Below, piece by piece: positions 1-12,881 of a stretch of 64,000 nt of DNA. The notes beneath the pieces are model-generated. The model was not told the DNA's origin. It did not search any database and worked only from the letters and a program-made list of their open reading frames with translations. Position numbers and translations under genes: made by a program. Origin of the DNA: Brachionus koreanus (taxonomy: Eukaryota > Rotifera > Eurotatoria > Ploima > Brachionidae); assembly GCA_016987375.1 (NCBI GenBank), contig PJRA01000509.1:24424-88423 (forward strand), in the 5' to 3' direction. Every line of letters begins with the position of its first letter. Within the stretch, counting starts at the first letter, position 1.

Positions 1-1189
1 AATTTTCTTAGAGATTGTTTAATCTGTGATCAATTTTACTAATATTTAATTTATTTTTTGCTTCATAGAATAATGATTTGGAGGAGGTTTTGGGAGGGAG
101 CTTTAGGTTGTTCTAGTTTGATTTAAAAATTTCCCTTTATTTGAGCTGCTTTTCTTAAAAAAACTTGGACTCGTTTAAAAGAAAATTAACTAGTCGTTTG
201 TCAATTTAAAACATGAATTTTCTTGTTTCCAATAGAAGAAAAAAATGGATAAATATCTATTATTTGAGTTATTTTTTTAGACTAAAATATTTTGGAGTAG
301 AAGAAACACTTTGATGAACAAATCCAGTCAAGCAAAAAGCGATGTTTCCATGGATCTTTCATATATGAATCATCTCATTTTTTTTCGTCAAACATGTTTT
401 TGGATTAAAACCATAAAATTCTCATCATATTCTTTCAAAAACATTTAGGAACAATCCAATCATGAAAAACTTAACACTTTCATCTCTGCTTCAATTATAA
501 ATGGAATTTTTTGGATTAAATCCAAGAAAACGCTATAAATTATATTATTGGTATTGGCTATTAGAAAATTTTGACTAAAAGAATTAACGTTTTGACTTTC
601 CTTTTTGCATAACTAACTCCATTTCTCTTTTTTTTTCGTTATTATAATTTGATCATGAGTAAACTTTTCTTTTTAAACAGTAATTTAAACGATTTTTTGT
701 GATACAATGTTAAAAATTCTTGTAACCTTTCTATTAAAAGTCAAAATAAGTTTTGTAAATGCAACATGGTGCAGCATTCAAAGTTGCACTATTTTGAAAA
801 ATCTGATAAAACTTTGCAAACTTAGCATAATTAAAATTTGGACAAATTTGGCCACCGTGCATTTTGCAGAGACTTAGCGCATCATTAGCAGACATTGAAT
901 ATTGGTGTAACTAAGTATGCTGTGCTTACAGGACAAATTAAAAGCCTTCAGAAAAAAAAGTTAGCTTTTTTAGCATTGATTTTTGTTCTACCCAAAAGAT
1001 ACGAAGTCAATATCTTAAAGATTGAATTATAAATGAAACCAGTAATTAGTTTAAATTTTCGCTCAATTTTATATACAGTGAGTCTGGACTTTAAGAAATA
1101 TAATTTAATTGAATTACAAAATTGTTATTGGATTTTAAATCTACTTTGGACAAGTAAAGTCTATCTACAGAGAAAAATTGATTTTCGTT
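1..1189. other. AT-rich non-coding stretch
   Basis: I see no gene, RNA or clear repeat here. The open frames are short and resemble no family. The piece at 840-930 is a little less AT-rich but was not recognised. Confidence 0.5.
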
Positions 1190-1193
1190 TTAA

Positions 1194-1368
1194 CACTAGA
1201 ACGCCGAGGGGTTTTTAGACCTATTTCAAAAATTGAAAATGACCTTTATTTGCTAACAAATTTTATATTATTTTTTTAGAAAATGAATAAATTTTCAAAT
1301 AAAATGTTTAATTTATCTTAATAATTTTATTTGAAATTTTTATGAGAAATCAGCCGAGCTTTCTAGTG
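1194..1368. mobile_element. piggyBac-like MITE, copy 1
   Basis: A short non-autonomous element. The left end reads TTAA then CACTAGAACGCCGAG; the right end, reverse-complemented, reads CACTAGAAAGCTCGG, flanked by TAAA. A TTAA target followed by a short inverted repeat starting with C is typical of piggyBac-type elements. No coding capacity is visible in about 175 bp. Related copies are at 11689-11891 and 33606-33822, with a more diverged one near 5608. Confidence 0.6.
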
Positions 1369-1412
1369 TAAAAATTTTAAACAATTGAAAATTTGCTTTT
1401 AGACTGCCCACT

Positions 1413-1757
1413 AAAGGCAGATTGAAGCTTATGATCAAAATTTTATGATCATGCTCAAATATAATTTTTTTTTAAAAATTTCTAACAAGTTTTTTAAATG
1501 AAAGATTAAATGCAGAAAAATGTTTTCATGTTTAGCATAGCATGTTAAACGATATCTATCTATTGTGCATAATTCTGCATTCAGAAATCATTTGCAGAAA
1601 CTTGCAGACATAAAAAATCAAGTTAAGCATTGAATGTTTACTTTGAAAACATGCTTCTGCAATAAATTTTTTACTCAAAAATTTATTAAAATCTTTTTTC
1701 AATGATAACTCTTGAGCATGATCATTTTAACTTGATCATAAACTTCAATTTGCCATC
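1413..1757. mobile_element. long imperfect hairpin element
   Basis: The left arm at about 1413-1460 and the right arm at about 1709-1757 are reverse complements with a few mismatches. Shared cores include TTATGATCAA and ATGATCATGCTCAA. Weaker complementarity continues inward (TGCAGAA...TGTTTTCA against TGAAAACATGCTTCTGCA). This is a foldback or MITE structure of about 345 bp with no protein. Its family was not identified. Confidence 0.5.
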
Positions 1758-1916
1758 ATTAAGCTGAAAATTATTTAAGATATAATTTTTTTTTTTTAAA
1801 TAATATAAAACTTAATAAAATAATATTTTCATCGATTAATCATCGTTTTTTTTGTAACTGGGAAGTTTCTTTTATTTGATTAAATACGATAACTTTAGAA
1901 GGGAATTTAATGTATT

Positions 1917-2456
1917 AACCCAAGGGGACAAAAACAGGCAAGAAACACTGTTTAAACAGGAGTGTTTAAACGGGATAAAAACAGACGAAAAACGGGGGTA
2001 AAACAGTCTGAAAAATCAAGACAAGAATTAAAGTAAAATAAGTCATAAAAAATTAAATTAAATTAAAATTTACTAATACTATTTACTAATAAATTTTCTC
2101 TGATAAAAATTTCTTGCAATGCCAACTCTTTCTCTCAAATTTTAAATATGGTTCTTGAAATTAAATTTTTTTTTTGTTTTAATCATCTAATCAACACACA
2201 AATTTTCGAATCAACATAGTAAAATTTTAAAATCTTTCCGTATTGTATTTTTAAAGATTTTATTATTAAAAAAAAAAGAATAATAATAAGTTAGATTAAT
2301 ATTTTAATTATTATTTTAAAATTAATATTAAAAATTAAAACAAATAATTTGATTACTTAAAATCATTTTTAAAAAATAAACATGCTTAACAGTTACCAAA
2401 CGCCGTTTAAACAGCGTTTAAACAGTGTTTTTTGGCTGTTTTTGTCCCCTTGGGTT
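1917..2456. mobile_element. 540-bp MITE with 24-bp terminal inverted repeats
   Basis: The terminal repeats begin AACCCAAGGGGACAAAAACA and match at 23 of 24 positions. TTAA is present at both borders (1915-1918 and 2457-2460), offset by two bases on the right. Just inside each end lie two copies of the palindrome GTTTAAAC (1950-1957, 1964-1971, 2405-2412, 2416-2423), which form subterminal repeats. The interior is AT-rich with no ORF. It is non-autonomous; the transposase family is not certain. Confidence 0.7.
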
Positions 2457-3564
2457 TTAAAAACTAAAAAAGGAAAATTTATTTTCCTAATTCATTCTTA
2501 TTATTCTCTATTTAATTTTAATTCAAATTTTTTTACTTAAAATTTACATAATGAGTTTTCTAATTCTTTCCAGATAAATTATTGTAAATTGTAAATTTAT
2601 TTTCTTACATTTAAAAAATTTAAAAGCTAAACTCAATCCAAATTAATTTTTTTGTAATTTTGCAACATTGTGCGACATCAAAAATTAATCATGTGGCTGA
2701 AAGGAAGGACTAATTCTCCATTCCAACCGGCCAAGGCTTCGTCTAAATTATTCTTTAAATAAAATAAATTTTCCATATTTTAGAGTATAGGATACCCAAA
2801 AATTCATATTAGAAATTTAAAACATGCTTATTAATCAGAATTAGACAAAAAAATTTTTACTATATTTTAGCTCAAACTAAATCAAATTTGATATATGAGA
2901 CAAAAAACTTGACTTAGTAAATTTTTCTTATTCCTAGTTCATTAACTCAGTTTTCAAGACCAAATTTATATGTAAGCGAAAGACCGATTGACAAAAATGT
3001 TTATAAAAAAATCGACTAAATATACACATGGGAATTTGGTAACAACCTGGTCTGCATTAATAGTAAAAACTCCTCTAAACTTTATTCCACTTTTCTCATG
3101 AAATCATTATCAGCAATTGAAGATCGAAGTATTTTTCATTTTGGGTTTGTGGCATCTCAAAACCATTTAGAATTAAACTATTTGCACTCTAAAATATACC
3201 TTTTAGAATGGTTACTGGGTTAACTAAAAGATATCTTTAATAGTATTTTAAAAAATGAAAAATTATGGAGAGCAATTATTTTTAGCAACAAATTATTCTA
3301 TTAAGTTAATTTAAATAAAATTCAAGATGCAAACAAATTCCAGATTTTTTTAACAATTGAATCATGCATCTTTTTTGCGATTAAATCCATCAGTAATCTT
3401 GAATGGTAATTATTTTTAATTTTTATTTTTACATCTGAATTAAACAAAAGCTCATTCAGATAATTTTAAATACAAATATATATAGATTTATAAATATTTA
3501 ATTAATAAGCATCATAAAATATTTAAAAATCTCAACACTAAATGAATTAAATGAAAATATTTAC
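2457..3564. other. non-coding, upstream of codanin gene
   Basis: No supported gene is visible. The N-terminal part of codanin-1 would be expected upstream of 3565, but no matching exon was recognised here. Confidence 0.4.
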
Positions 3565-6500
3565 ATGAAATCATTTGAAGAGTTGTTCAATAAAAATTCA
3601 CCTATTTTTCAAAACGAATTTAGCAAAGAGGTAATTTTAATTTTTCTATCAAGTACTTGCTATATAAAAATGTAAAAATTTTTTAGGAAATTAAACAAAA
3701 GTCAAAGTTGGTTTTTTTCGATTTAAAAGTTGTACCAATTAATACTGACACTAATGGAAGATTAAACTTTCCAGACAAGCAATTTTTAGTTTCCTGTAAA
3801 AATCAAAGGTTTAATAATAATAAAAATAAGGAATAATTCAAAATATTAATTTTCTATGTATAGAGACAAATTTTATGATATCTTATGGAACTGGGAGAAA
3901 AATCATTGTTTGGAAAATTGGAATTTTGAAGAATTTTATGGAGAAAAAATTCGAAATTTAGTCACATGTAATGATAGCCTTCCAAGTTTTTTCGAATTTG
4001 TTAAGTTGTTTTTGGACCAATTAGTTTTAGTAATCTTAGTTATCTAAGTTTTAAAAAAAATATATTTTTGATTTTCATGAACTATTTCAGATGTGCAAGG
4101 ATGATAAAATGATCATAAATCAAGAACTCGAGGAGCAAACTAAAAAAATAAATGGATTCAGCGACCCAATGAAATTAAAAAAGTTTTATTCTACTGATAT
4201 CAATTTAATTATTTACAATGAAAAATTTAATGAAGATTGAATGCACGAATGAGTACACCCGATCCTCACTATGGGCCTAATCCAGCACCAAAATTCATCG
4301 GATATCAAGAATTTTTTAAAGAGTTTATTGATATTTCTGGTAGCCCAAAATTTCATCAATGTTTGAAAGATTGTATTGCAAATGAAATTGAAATTATTCA
4401 TCGAGAAATACCAGATTTAGAAGAAAAAAATTCTTTTGAAAAAGTTCTTTTAATTGATTATTTTTGATTTATAACTTTTGATCCATTTAAAGGATGCATT
4501 GGAAGAAATTCTGCTAAAACTTAAAGTCTTGGGAAAATTTTTTGGATATTTGGTCTTTTATTCCTATCAGTATCATGTACCAAGCTATTTTTTAAAAGAT
4601 CTCGAATCCATCCGAAACAAAGTACATTAATTAGACAAATTTGTTAAAAAAAAAATAATACAATTTTTAGCAATTAATGCCTGTAAATTTGCAAGCTTAT
4701 CTTGAAAAAGCTCTTATTAAAAAACATCTGATTCTAACGGTTCCGTTTGTAGTTGAGTTTTTAAGTATGATGGATGAGAATGCCTATTTGATTGAAAGCA
4801 TCCAAAAAACATTTAATCTTTTGATAATGATTTACAAGTTAGTTTTCTAAGTATAAGTCGATTCAAATAATTCATATACAAAATAAATTTACTCCCTTAA
4901 AATTTGAACTAATCATTTTTAAACAATAAAGTTCCAAGTTGTTGTCAATTAAATCGAATGAGTTTACAATTGACAAGTTGCTACTATTATTAAAAATAGC
5001 TTGGTTATTACAGCTTAAAAAAATACCGATTTATCAAATCGAAATTGAAGAAAATTATTCTCATGATAACAAAGTTGGTGTTGATGACTTCAGCTTCATT
5101 ACTCCGTTATTGCTTCATTTTTGCTGTCCATATCTTGGTATAAATTTTACATATAAAAATTAATCTATTCATTGATTGTATTAGATGAATTGCAAAAACT
5201 TCTAACAAGGTTTTCCTCGGGTGTTAAAAGAGCAGCTCAGAAAATAAAAGATAATAGCCACCTTTTTTCTGTAGAACTAGTTGGTGATCAACCAAATAAA
5301 AAGCTCAATTTCAACGACATACAAGTATTGTTTTTTATTTAAAATAATTATTTTTTTAAGCGTTTCATTTAGATGAAGCTTGTCAGTCAATTTTTGATGA
5401 CTCATCCCAGTATAAAGAAAATAATTGATTTCATATCTGAGACGGTTTTCGTATCTTTTATTAAGATTTTTCGTCAAAACAATTTAAAAATAATTACTGA
5501 TCAGTTAAATATTGAACTTAGTTTAATAAGCGATGAAAAAAAAAATGACATAATAGAATTTGAAGTAATTTTACTTATTAACTTTAGTTGTACTTTTATC
5601 ATATTTAACACTTAAAGGCCAGATGGGGTCTTTTCAACACTGTTGACGGACCAATATCTTGCCCTCTAATACATAATCTTTGTCCTTTTCTAGATACTGT
5701 TTTGAAGTAGAATTAAGATATTTCAATATATATTTTATTAGAAAAGCAACACTATTAAAAGAAAAGAATTTATATACAATAAATTATATTGTAAAACTTG
5801 GATACTTATTTAAGGATTACCAAAGCAAACTAGAATATAAACGGGGTTTTTATTCACACGTTAACAAACATCTTTAGTTACTTCCTTTATTTGTTTTTTG
5901 TTCAATTAATTTAATAATTTTTTATGATTGTTTTAATCATATCTTGAATCAAAAATATTAAAAAATTATTTAATTTTTATTACAAAAAAAATTATTTTAA
6001 TTAAAAAAAATGGGTCGAAAATCCCTCCGGCCTTTGAGTGTAAAACTTTAAATTAGAATTCTAAATGTACAGCTATGGTTTAAAAATCTATTGCAAAATA
6101 TAAATTTAATAGTAATTGCTACTTTAATATAGAATATATTGAAGAATTTATCCAGATCATTTGCCGACAAAACATCAACAGAATGTGTTGAAAGCGGAAA
6201 AAAGTTTCAGATTTAAGACTTTAAAAGAAAAAAATAAATAACTATAAATTTAGATTTTTGAAGTCAAAAATTGAGATTTTAATTTCGAATCATTTAGAAA
6301 ATACGTCATCAGAACAAGCAATTAAGATAAGCTCACAGATTGCTTTGTTCAAATCGATCGAAAAACTAAAACAATGGGTGAATTCAAATTTTACCGAAAA
6401 AATATTTTACGAGGAAATTAAGTTAAAAAGAATAAAGAAAAAAATAGAAATTTGCGAGACACTTACATTGAATATGGACGCCACGATAGATAATGACTTG

Positions 6501-7464
6501 GCTACTTTTAGTTTCGAAAGTATGATGCCATCTGAAATTTTTAATATCATTAAAGTATAATATTTGAATTTGGAATTTCATAATGATTATATCGTTTTTT
6601 TTTTAGAATATTCAAAAAAAAATTCTGACCAAAGAAATGTGCTTTTTTGTAATTCAAACAGAAATTTCAAATATTTTACAAAATATTCAACACTTTATAT
6701 CTAATAATGTAAGGCTATTATTTACTAAATTAATGTATTGTGAAATTCAAATACAAACAAAACAAAAAATTCTTTTTTTTTTGAAAAAATAGCGGGAATT
6801 AACTAAAATAAAATACTTGTAAAAAAATAGTGCAAAAAAAAAATATCGAAGCGATTTTAATTGATTTGGTTTTCAAAAAAAAAAGTAAAATTTAGTAATA
6901 TTTTTTTAAAAGTATTTTATTTTAGTAATTTTAACTTATCAAAGTAGGAATAATTTTTTTTTGTATGTGAAATCCACAATACCTTAAAATTAAAATTCAA
7001 ATTTTTTTTTAATCGATTCGCTTTTTTTAAGACTGGCGAAAATAAACTAATCAAATCAGTAAAATTATATTTAGCTCAATTGTCTTATGAAATTATTTTA
7101 CTTTCAAGTAATTGCTATTTAATATAAATTGTCAAAATTAATCAATTTTCTAAAGTAATGAATTATTCTGATACTTTGATTGATAAAGCTATAATTGAGA
7201 ACTATGTAAATATTCAAAAAACTGTAGATAAGTCAGAAAACAAATTAATAGTAGAATGGTTAGAAAATCCGAGAAATTTGTTTATGATTAAGAAGAATTC
7301 CTCATCTGTAAGTTTTAATTCTTACTTATTATATTTATAATTATTTTACATATTTTTTTTAGAACATGAAAATCAATTTTAAAAATTTGATTGAAAAAAT
7401 AATCGAAAATCTTAATTTGAGTGATGCAAAATTAGATAAAATAATGACTGTTATCTGTGAATGA
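3565..7464 (+). CDS. CDAN1: codanin-1 homologue
   Basis: Codanin-1 binds the histone chaperone ASF1 and restrains histone supply; loss of the human protein causes congenital dyserythropoietic anaemia I. Sixteen exons can be joined in frame: 3565-3630, 3687-3808, 3864-4023, 4091-4182, 4236-4443, 4493-4621, 4671-4837, 4932-5137, 5185-5324, 5373-5564, 6133-6203, 6254-6554, 6607-6708, 7032-7107, 7156-7307, 7363-7464. They encode about 761 residues. Diagnostic stretches are RDKFYDILWNWE, NARMSTPDPHYG, LTVPFVVEFLSMMD, KLLLLLKIAWLLQ and THPSIKKIIDFISE, which follow the vertebrate protein in order. Vertebrate codanin is about 1,220 residues, so the N-terminal 35-40% (including the ASF1-binding segment) is missing or unrecognised; the start at 3565 is provisional. 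The intron at 5565-6132 carries a small transposon. Confidence 0.85.
5606..6041. mobile_element. MITE inside codanin intron 10
   Basis: The ends are imperfect inverted repeats: ACACTTAAAGGCC at about 5608 and its counterpart ACACTCAAAGGCC (reverse-complemented) ending at 6041. They resemble degenerate forms of the piggyBac-like MITE ends seen elsewhere in the window. The element explains why this intron is about 570 bp when its neighbours are near 50 bp. The open frame inside it (5680-5877) is not treated as a gene. Confidence 0.5.
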
Positions 7465-8680
7465 TCAAATCGATCTATAAAATATTAATTTTTGGAGAAA
7501 ATATTTTAAATCAAAAGCTAACTTTTTTTATATTTTATTTTTTAATATATCAAATAAAACATTTATATATACTTTAAGTACAATTCAAAATAATGGTTCA
7601 TATCCTAAATTATGAGTTGAAATAATTTAATTTCGTTTAACGGGAAATGATTTTTTAAATTAAAAAAATTGTCTTAATGTTTTTTTCTCTTTTTCATGAA
7701 AAGAACTTTTTATTTTATCCTTCTTTTAAAGTACAACTTCGGCTTTACTTGTCTTTAAATTAGATTGGGGTAAAGACCTAAGGGAAGGGACAATTAAATG
7801 AAAGTATAATATATATTTTATAAACTTTATTAATCACTGTGGCCGCTTCTAGCCCTTACAAATTATATAGAAAAGAGAAAAGAGAAAACAAAAAAAGAGA
7901 AATAATAATTGAGAGCTCTGAAAAAAAACGAATTATTTTTGAATTATACACTGAGATTTTATACCTGAAATCCATTCAGTAATTAACTGTATAATTTTCA
8001 AGTGTACACAGCAAAACTTAGTACTCTTTTGGAAAGTAGATGTAGTCATAATAAGGACTACAACACTTCTTCTATTTTATAATTTAATATTAGCAACTTT
8101 CTGATTGCCGAATCTGGCATTATCTTTTTTTTAAATAAATGATAATAATAAATCTTATTTTAGAAAATCATTTGATCAAAAAAATTTATTTTTTATTTTT
8201 TTTAAAACAAATAAAAGTCTTACTTTAGGAGTTTTTTAAACTTAAAATTAAAAAACAATTTTTACAAAAACTTTATTTTTTGACTAGAAAATAAATATAT
8301 TTTAAACAAAAATAAAAACAACCCTATCTTTATATAATTTATACTTATTTTATTATCGAAAAATATTCCAAGGAACATAATTTTGTTGTATTTTTGTGTC
8401 ATAAAATGACAAAATTTTTTTAATATTATTTTAATGTGTTTAAGCTTGAACGGAGGAAGTAGTGATTTAATTTGTTGATAGTTTAAATTCATAATCACAA
8501 TCTATTCTAAGCTTTAAAATATCAGACATACATTTAAATATAGGAAAATCTATTAGACCGGCCGACCTTCAAACAAAAATGCATATAATGTTTTCCTGAA
8601 TTAATAAATATCATACAAAAATATGCTGTATTAATAAAATTAGATTGAGGAAATAAGTTATTTAATTTAAAAGGAATGTA
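7465..8680. other. intergenic region, codanin to B4GALT (convergent 3' ends)
   Basis: Both flanking genes end toward this region. It contains a dispersed repeat at about 7775-7870 (separate entry) and otherwise only AT-rich DNA. Confidence 0.5.
7775..7870 (-). repeat. dispersed repeat, copy A
   Basis: Reverse-complemented it reads GGGCTAGAAGCGGCCACAGT, then GATTAATAAAGTTT, then an AT-rich run. A related piece in the opposite orientation lies at about 50160-50200 (GGCTAGAAGCAGCC followed by TTTATTAATAAAGTTT). The AATAAA-containing tail suggests the 3' end of a retroelement, but the family is unknown. Confidence 0.4.
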
Positions 8681-9853
8681 TTATTTAATTTTTGTAGAAT
8701 TGGTTATCTTATCTTGATCATACCAAACAATAATTTTAGTGAAAAGTTGATTTTTAACAATTTGTTTAATTTTGTAATTTAAACTTCTTATACCATCAAT
8801 ATCTACTCGCTTGCCACTCGTTTTTAACAGAGCATATCTTTTCGGATTTGGTTTATTATGGTTGTCTCTTCCATGTTTAGCCATTGTATAACGACCAATT
8901 TCTAAAGGATATCGAGAAACAGTATACCCTTTTTTGATCACTCTTGCTCTCAAATCATCATCTTCTCCGCCCCATCCAAAAAAAAGATTTGAAAAGCCAT
9001 TTATTTTTTCAAATTGTTCTTTAGTAAATTCAGTAACTCCTCCAAAAATAGCGGCATAAGGTAGTCTAAGAAAAAAAAATATTCATCATTCTAATAACTC
9101 ATGTTGACATTTGTAATTTTACTTGTATTTTAATGTACTGACAGCAGAAGACATGTGTCTTGGTGTCTCTGGGCATGAATAAATATTTCGTTCGTCTTCA
9201 GGCAAAAGATCAACATCGTGAAAAACAAAACACTCCCAAGCTTTATTATCAGCTAGAGCTTCAGCATAACCAATATTCATTAAAAGACCCCTGTTGAAAG
9301 TTATATTTTCAACTGGCTCAACTAAATAGATTCCATATTCTATTTGCTGCTTTTTTAAGAATGGATGCATGTGATTCAAAAATAGTAGGAGATTAGTTAA
9401 ACGTTCCCTGTAAGGCACAATTAGAGCAACTTTATTTCGAGATTTACATTCTTTGGGCTTCCACTTACCTCCTAATTCTAGATCTGTTTGATTTTTAACA
9501 ACTAAAGTTTCGAGTTCAGTCAAAGTATGGTTTGTATAATCAATTCCAATTCTTGCCCCAAGATTTGGAGGAATTAAAGGACATAAGCTCAGATGATTGT
9601 TAGAATTTAGAGTTTGGGTGGAATTTGCTGACGAATTAATTATATCTATTGTTTTATTAATTTGTTCGATTGGAATGTTTGGCTTTGATAAATTTTTTCT
9701 GTCAATCTTCAACTCTTCCTTAATGTCAAGTCTGATCGAATTTTCGGATGAAAAAAATGATTCGTTAGAAAAATATGCAGTAAAAATTATCAAAATAATT
9801 AAAAACGTAAGAAAAATACGAAGTTTTTTAATCAACTTTTTAAAATGATACAT
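8681..9853 (-). CDS. beta-1,4-galactosyltransferase (GT7 family)
   Basis: A Golgi type II membrane enzyme that transfers galactose (or GalNAc in some invertebrate members) in beta-1,4 linkage to N-acetylglucosamine. Two exons, 9853-9123 and 9065-8681, give 371 residues. It has a short cytosolic tail, one membrane anchor at about residues 10-28, an Asn/Ser-rich stem, then the catalytic domain. Hallmarks are VPYRER, FNRGLLMNIGY, FHDVDLLPEDERN (the Mn-binding DVD) and, in exon 2, the acceptor-site block GWGGEDDDL. Length and motif order are normal for the family. Which member (B4GALT1-4 type or invertebrate GalNAc-transferase) cannot be settled by eye. Confidence 0.93.
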
Positions 9854-11684
9854 AATAGATCAAACAAATCTTCTTTGGCCTTTCAAATCATTCGAACTTT
9901 CGTATTGAAGATTGAAATGAGTCACTTCAAATTATTTGCCCAAAAATCTAAAATAAATTTTAGCTCATTAATCAAACAAAAAACATCTATAATAAATTAA
10001 TTAAACTATTTTTTGCTTAGACTAAGATTAAGCGAATTAAGTTTTTCTTATTTTAGAAATGATTTCATTACAAAAGGATTAGTTTTATTTTTATATTAAA
10101 AAACTATATATAGATTTGATATTTTAAAAAAAAATCTTTTATTTATCTATTTTGAGATTATTCATTAAAATAACCAAAACTATTTCAGATTATTTGGTAT
10201 AAAAACATATTTAAAATTGCTTTCTAAATCAAAAATCATCAGATATTTGGAAATATCCTAAATATTTTAAAATAATTGAAGTGAAAATCACAAGTAAAGA
10301 AAATTATTCACGCATTATTATTGCATAACTTCAATCGCTATGGAAATTCTTTCGTTTCATAACCTGGTTTTAATTTTTAAAAGCTAGATAAGTAAAATTT
10401 AGCGTGAAAAAAAAACAATTTAAACAAGTAAAATTGAAAATAATACAACTAAAGACAAAAAATAGTTTTTACCACTTGTTTTGATAACATTACAAAAAAA
10501 TTAAGATAAAAGAACTGAAATTTAAAAAAAAATCATTAAAAATTTTTAAATGTATTTAGAAAATTTTAAATTTATGCCTCAATTTTATTATAATTTTTGC
10601 TTGTTGCTAATTTAACAAAAAATATCAACTAAATATAAGTTTAAAAATGAAAAGAGTACTTGCAAAGTTAAATGGTTAAGAAGAAACTTGAAGGTATTGT
10701 GCTATGAATAATAAATTTTGATACGTGATTTTTTTTAACAATTCATGATACTAAGATTTAAAATTCAATTCATCTCAAATTTTTTTTCATGTCTTTGTGT
10801 TTAGGCTACAAAAATTATAGCACTCTAATTTTACAAAAACAATCAATTTTGTTAAATAGAAACTTTTTGCTTTTAAATTTAATGAAAACTTAAATCTATA
10901 TAGCCATTTTATTATTCAATCAAAGAGAAAATAATTAATTTTGAATGTAATTCGTTAAATCAATATTTGATTCACCAAATCTATTGAAAAAAAGTGTTAT
11001 TTTACCCCTTGGATTTTTAACAATTGTAACTTTATATCATGTTTTTTAAGGCAATTAAAGGAATCATAATTAAAGTCAAAATTTAGTTTTGTTTTTAAAC
11101 AGATAGCAGCTAATTTATTTTGTAATTCATTATTTTATGCCAGACATTTACTTAACAGATAATTCTATACTTCAAAATATTTAATTTAAGCATATTATAA
11201 ATATGTAAAGGGCATTCGATACATTTTTTCAGCTAGTATCAGCTTTACTTTTTGATTCAAAATTATAGCAATCTATTGATGCTAATTTATAAAAACTTAA
11301 ATTTAAAGTATATATTTATAATATTTTATTGTAAATAAAGTAAATTCTATGCAAAATCAAAATTTCAAAATTAGTAAAGCAATTTTACTGAAAAACATTG
11401 TAAAAAAAAATTAAAAAAATTAATATTTTGTTGAGGCTTAAATTATTTAAAAATTGTGTACTAGTTTACGGTTACTAAAAATTCCAATTTGCAATTGAAA
11501 AAATTCGTTATATCAGAAAAATCCTGGTAACGAAAAGTTTCTTGAAGATATGTTGAAATTTTTTGTCCTTTTAAGAATTTTATTTAACGAAAATTTAAAT
11601 TTAGTAAAAAAATATTTTTTATTTATTTTATTTATGTTTTTTAATGTTTGATTAAATAAATTTAATTTTTATTAAAATTTATAG
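9854..11684. other. upstream region of B4GALT; AT-rich desert
   Basis: No gene is visible. The piece next to 9853 should contain the B4GALT promoter, but no motif stands out in this composition. Confidence 0.4.
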
Positions 11685-11688
11685 TTAA

Positions 11689-11891
11689 CACTAGAAAGGC
11701 TGATTATTAATAAAAATTTCAAACTTAGTTATGTAGACAAATTAAATATTTTTTCTGAAAATTAATTAAAATTTTTTAAGAATTAAAAAGAAAATGCTTT
11801 TTTTTAAAAGCTATTAAATTAATCTAGCAAAAAGTATTTAAGTTTCAATTTTTAAAAAAGGGGTCTAAAAAACAACTCGGGTTTTCTATTC
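11689..11891. mobile_element. piggyBac-like MITE, copy 2 (degraded)
   Basis: Starts TTAA then CACTAGAAAGGC and ends ...CTATTC then TTAA. The internal GGTCTAAAAAACAACTCGGG matches, on the opposite strand, the subterminal part of copy 1 (CCGAGGGGTTTTTAGACC). TTAA flanks both sides (11685-11688, 11892-11895). Confidence 0.5.
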
Positions 11892-11895
11892 TTAA

Positions 11896-12881
11896 GTATT
11901 AAAATTTGTAAATAAATTATTGTTATTAACATTTTTAATTGATTAGTTATGGAGAAAATCAAAAAATAATTCTTAATTCCAAATTTAGTTAAATTGAATC
12001 TTAGCTTACTCTTCGTAATTTATTAGTTTTTGAAATAAATATGCAAAAATTAGACAAATAAAAATTAAAAAAAATTATTTATTATCCAAAATGCAAAAAT
12101 TCTAGGTTATTTGATCGATTTTAAATTTAAAATCCTATGTTTAATCAATAAAGAAAATCTAAGTTTTACGATTAAATTTCTATTTTTCATTTCTATTTGG
12201 ACAATGCTTCAATTCTTGTTAAAAATACATTATGTTATATCTAAGAATTCTCGGTGTTATAAATTATATAAAAAAATTGATTTAATATTATAAAATATAT
12301 TTTTCAAAATTATATAAAATTATTATATAAAATTTATTAATGGAATTTATGGATCATGTTCAATTTTAAAATTAAAAAAAAAATTTGATAAATAGAAATT
12401 TTTTTCGAAATTTAATCTCAAAACTAGTTTTGGTTTTCATAAATAGTAATTTAAATTATTCTAATATAAAATTTTAAAATATATTTGCAAAATTAAAAGA
12501 TAATAAAGACTATTTTTACTATTCAGCCATTAATTTTGTAAAGTCTTAACAAAAAATAACATTATTTTTCCGATAGTTATTTTAATTGAAAATATCAGTT
12601 TTTGGTTTACATTTTTTTCATGTAAAATTGCTAAAAGATTTATACAATTATTTGAATGATTAAAAATGGATATTAAAAAAAAAAATGATAAATCTGGAAA
12701 AAAGATATTCCATTTGAAAATTTTGAAATGAAAAATTATAAGGTATAACCTTTAAGCTTATAACATAATAAAATAAATTTTTTTTAACCAAATTTCGATG
12801 CTTAATCGGTCCTTAATAAAATAAATTTTATAAAAAAAAAAAAAACAGTTTCGAGGACATGGATAATTTGAAATACAAAAT
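11896..12881. other. AT-rich non-coding, 3' of the smoothelin-like gene
   Basis: No gene seen. This is the 3' flank of the minus-strand gene that ends at 12882. Confidence 0.4.

Noticed and set aside
1033..1218. 61-codon open frame on the plus strand
   Set aside because: No homology or coding-like composition; it overlaps the left end of a MITE.
4210..4240. apparent stop or frameshift in codanin before NARMSTP
   Set aside because: A 53-bp GT-AG intron (4183-4235) removes the stop and restores the frame.
5680..5877. 65-codon open frame inside the codanin intron
   Set aside because: It lies between the inverted ends of a small transposon and breaks the codanin alignment; neighbouring exons join in frame without it.
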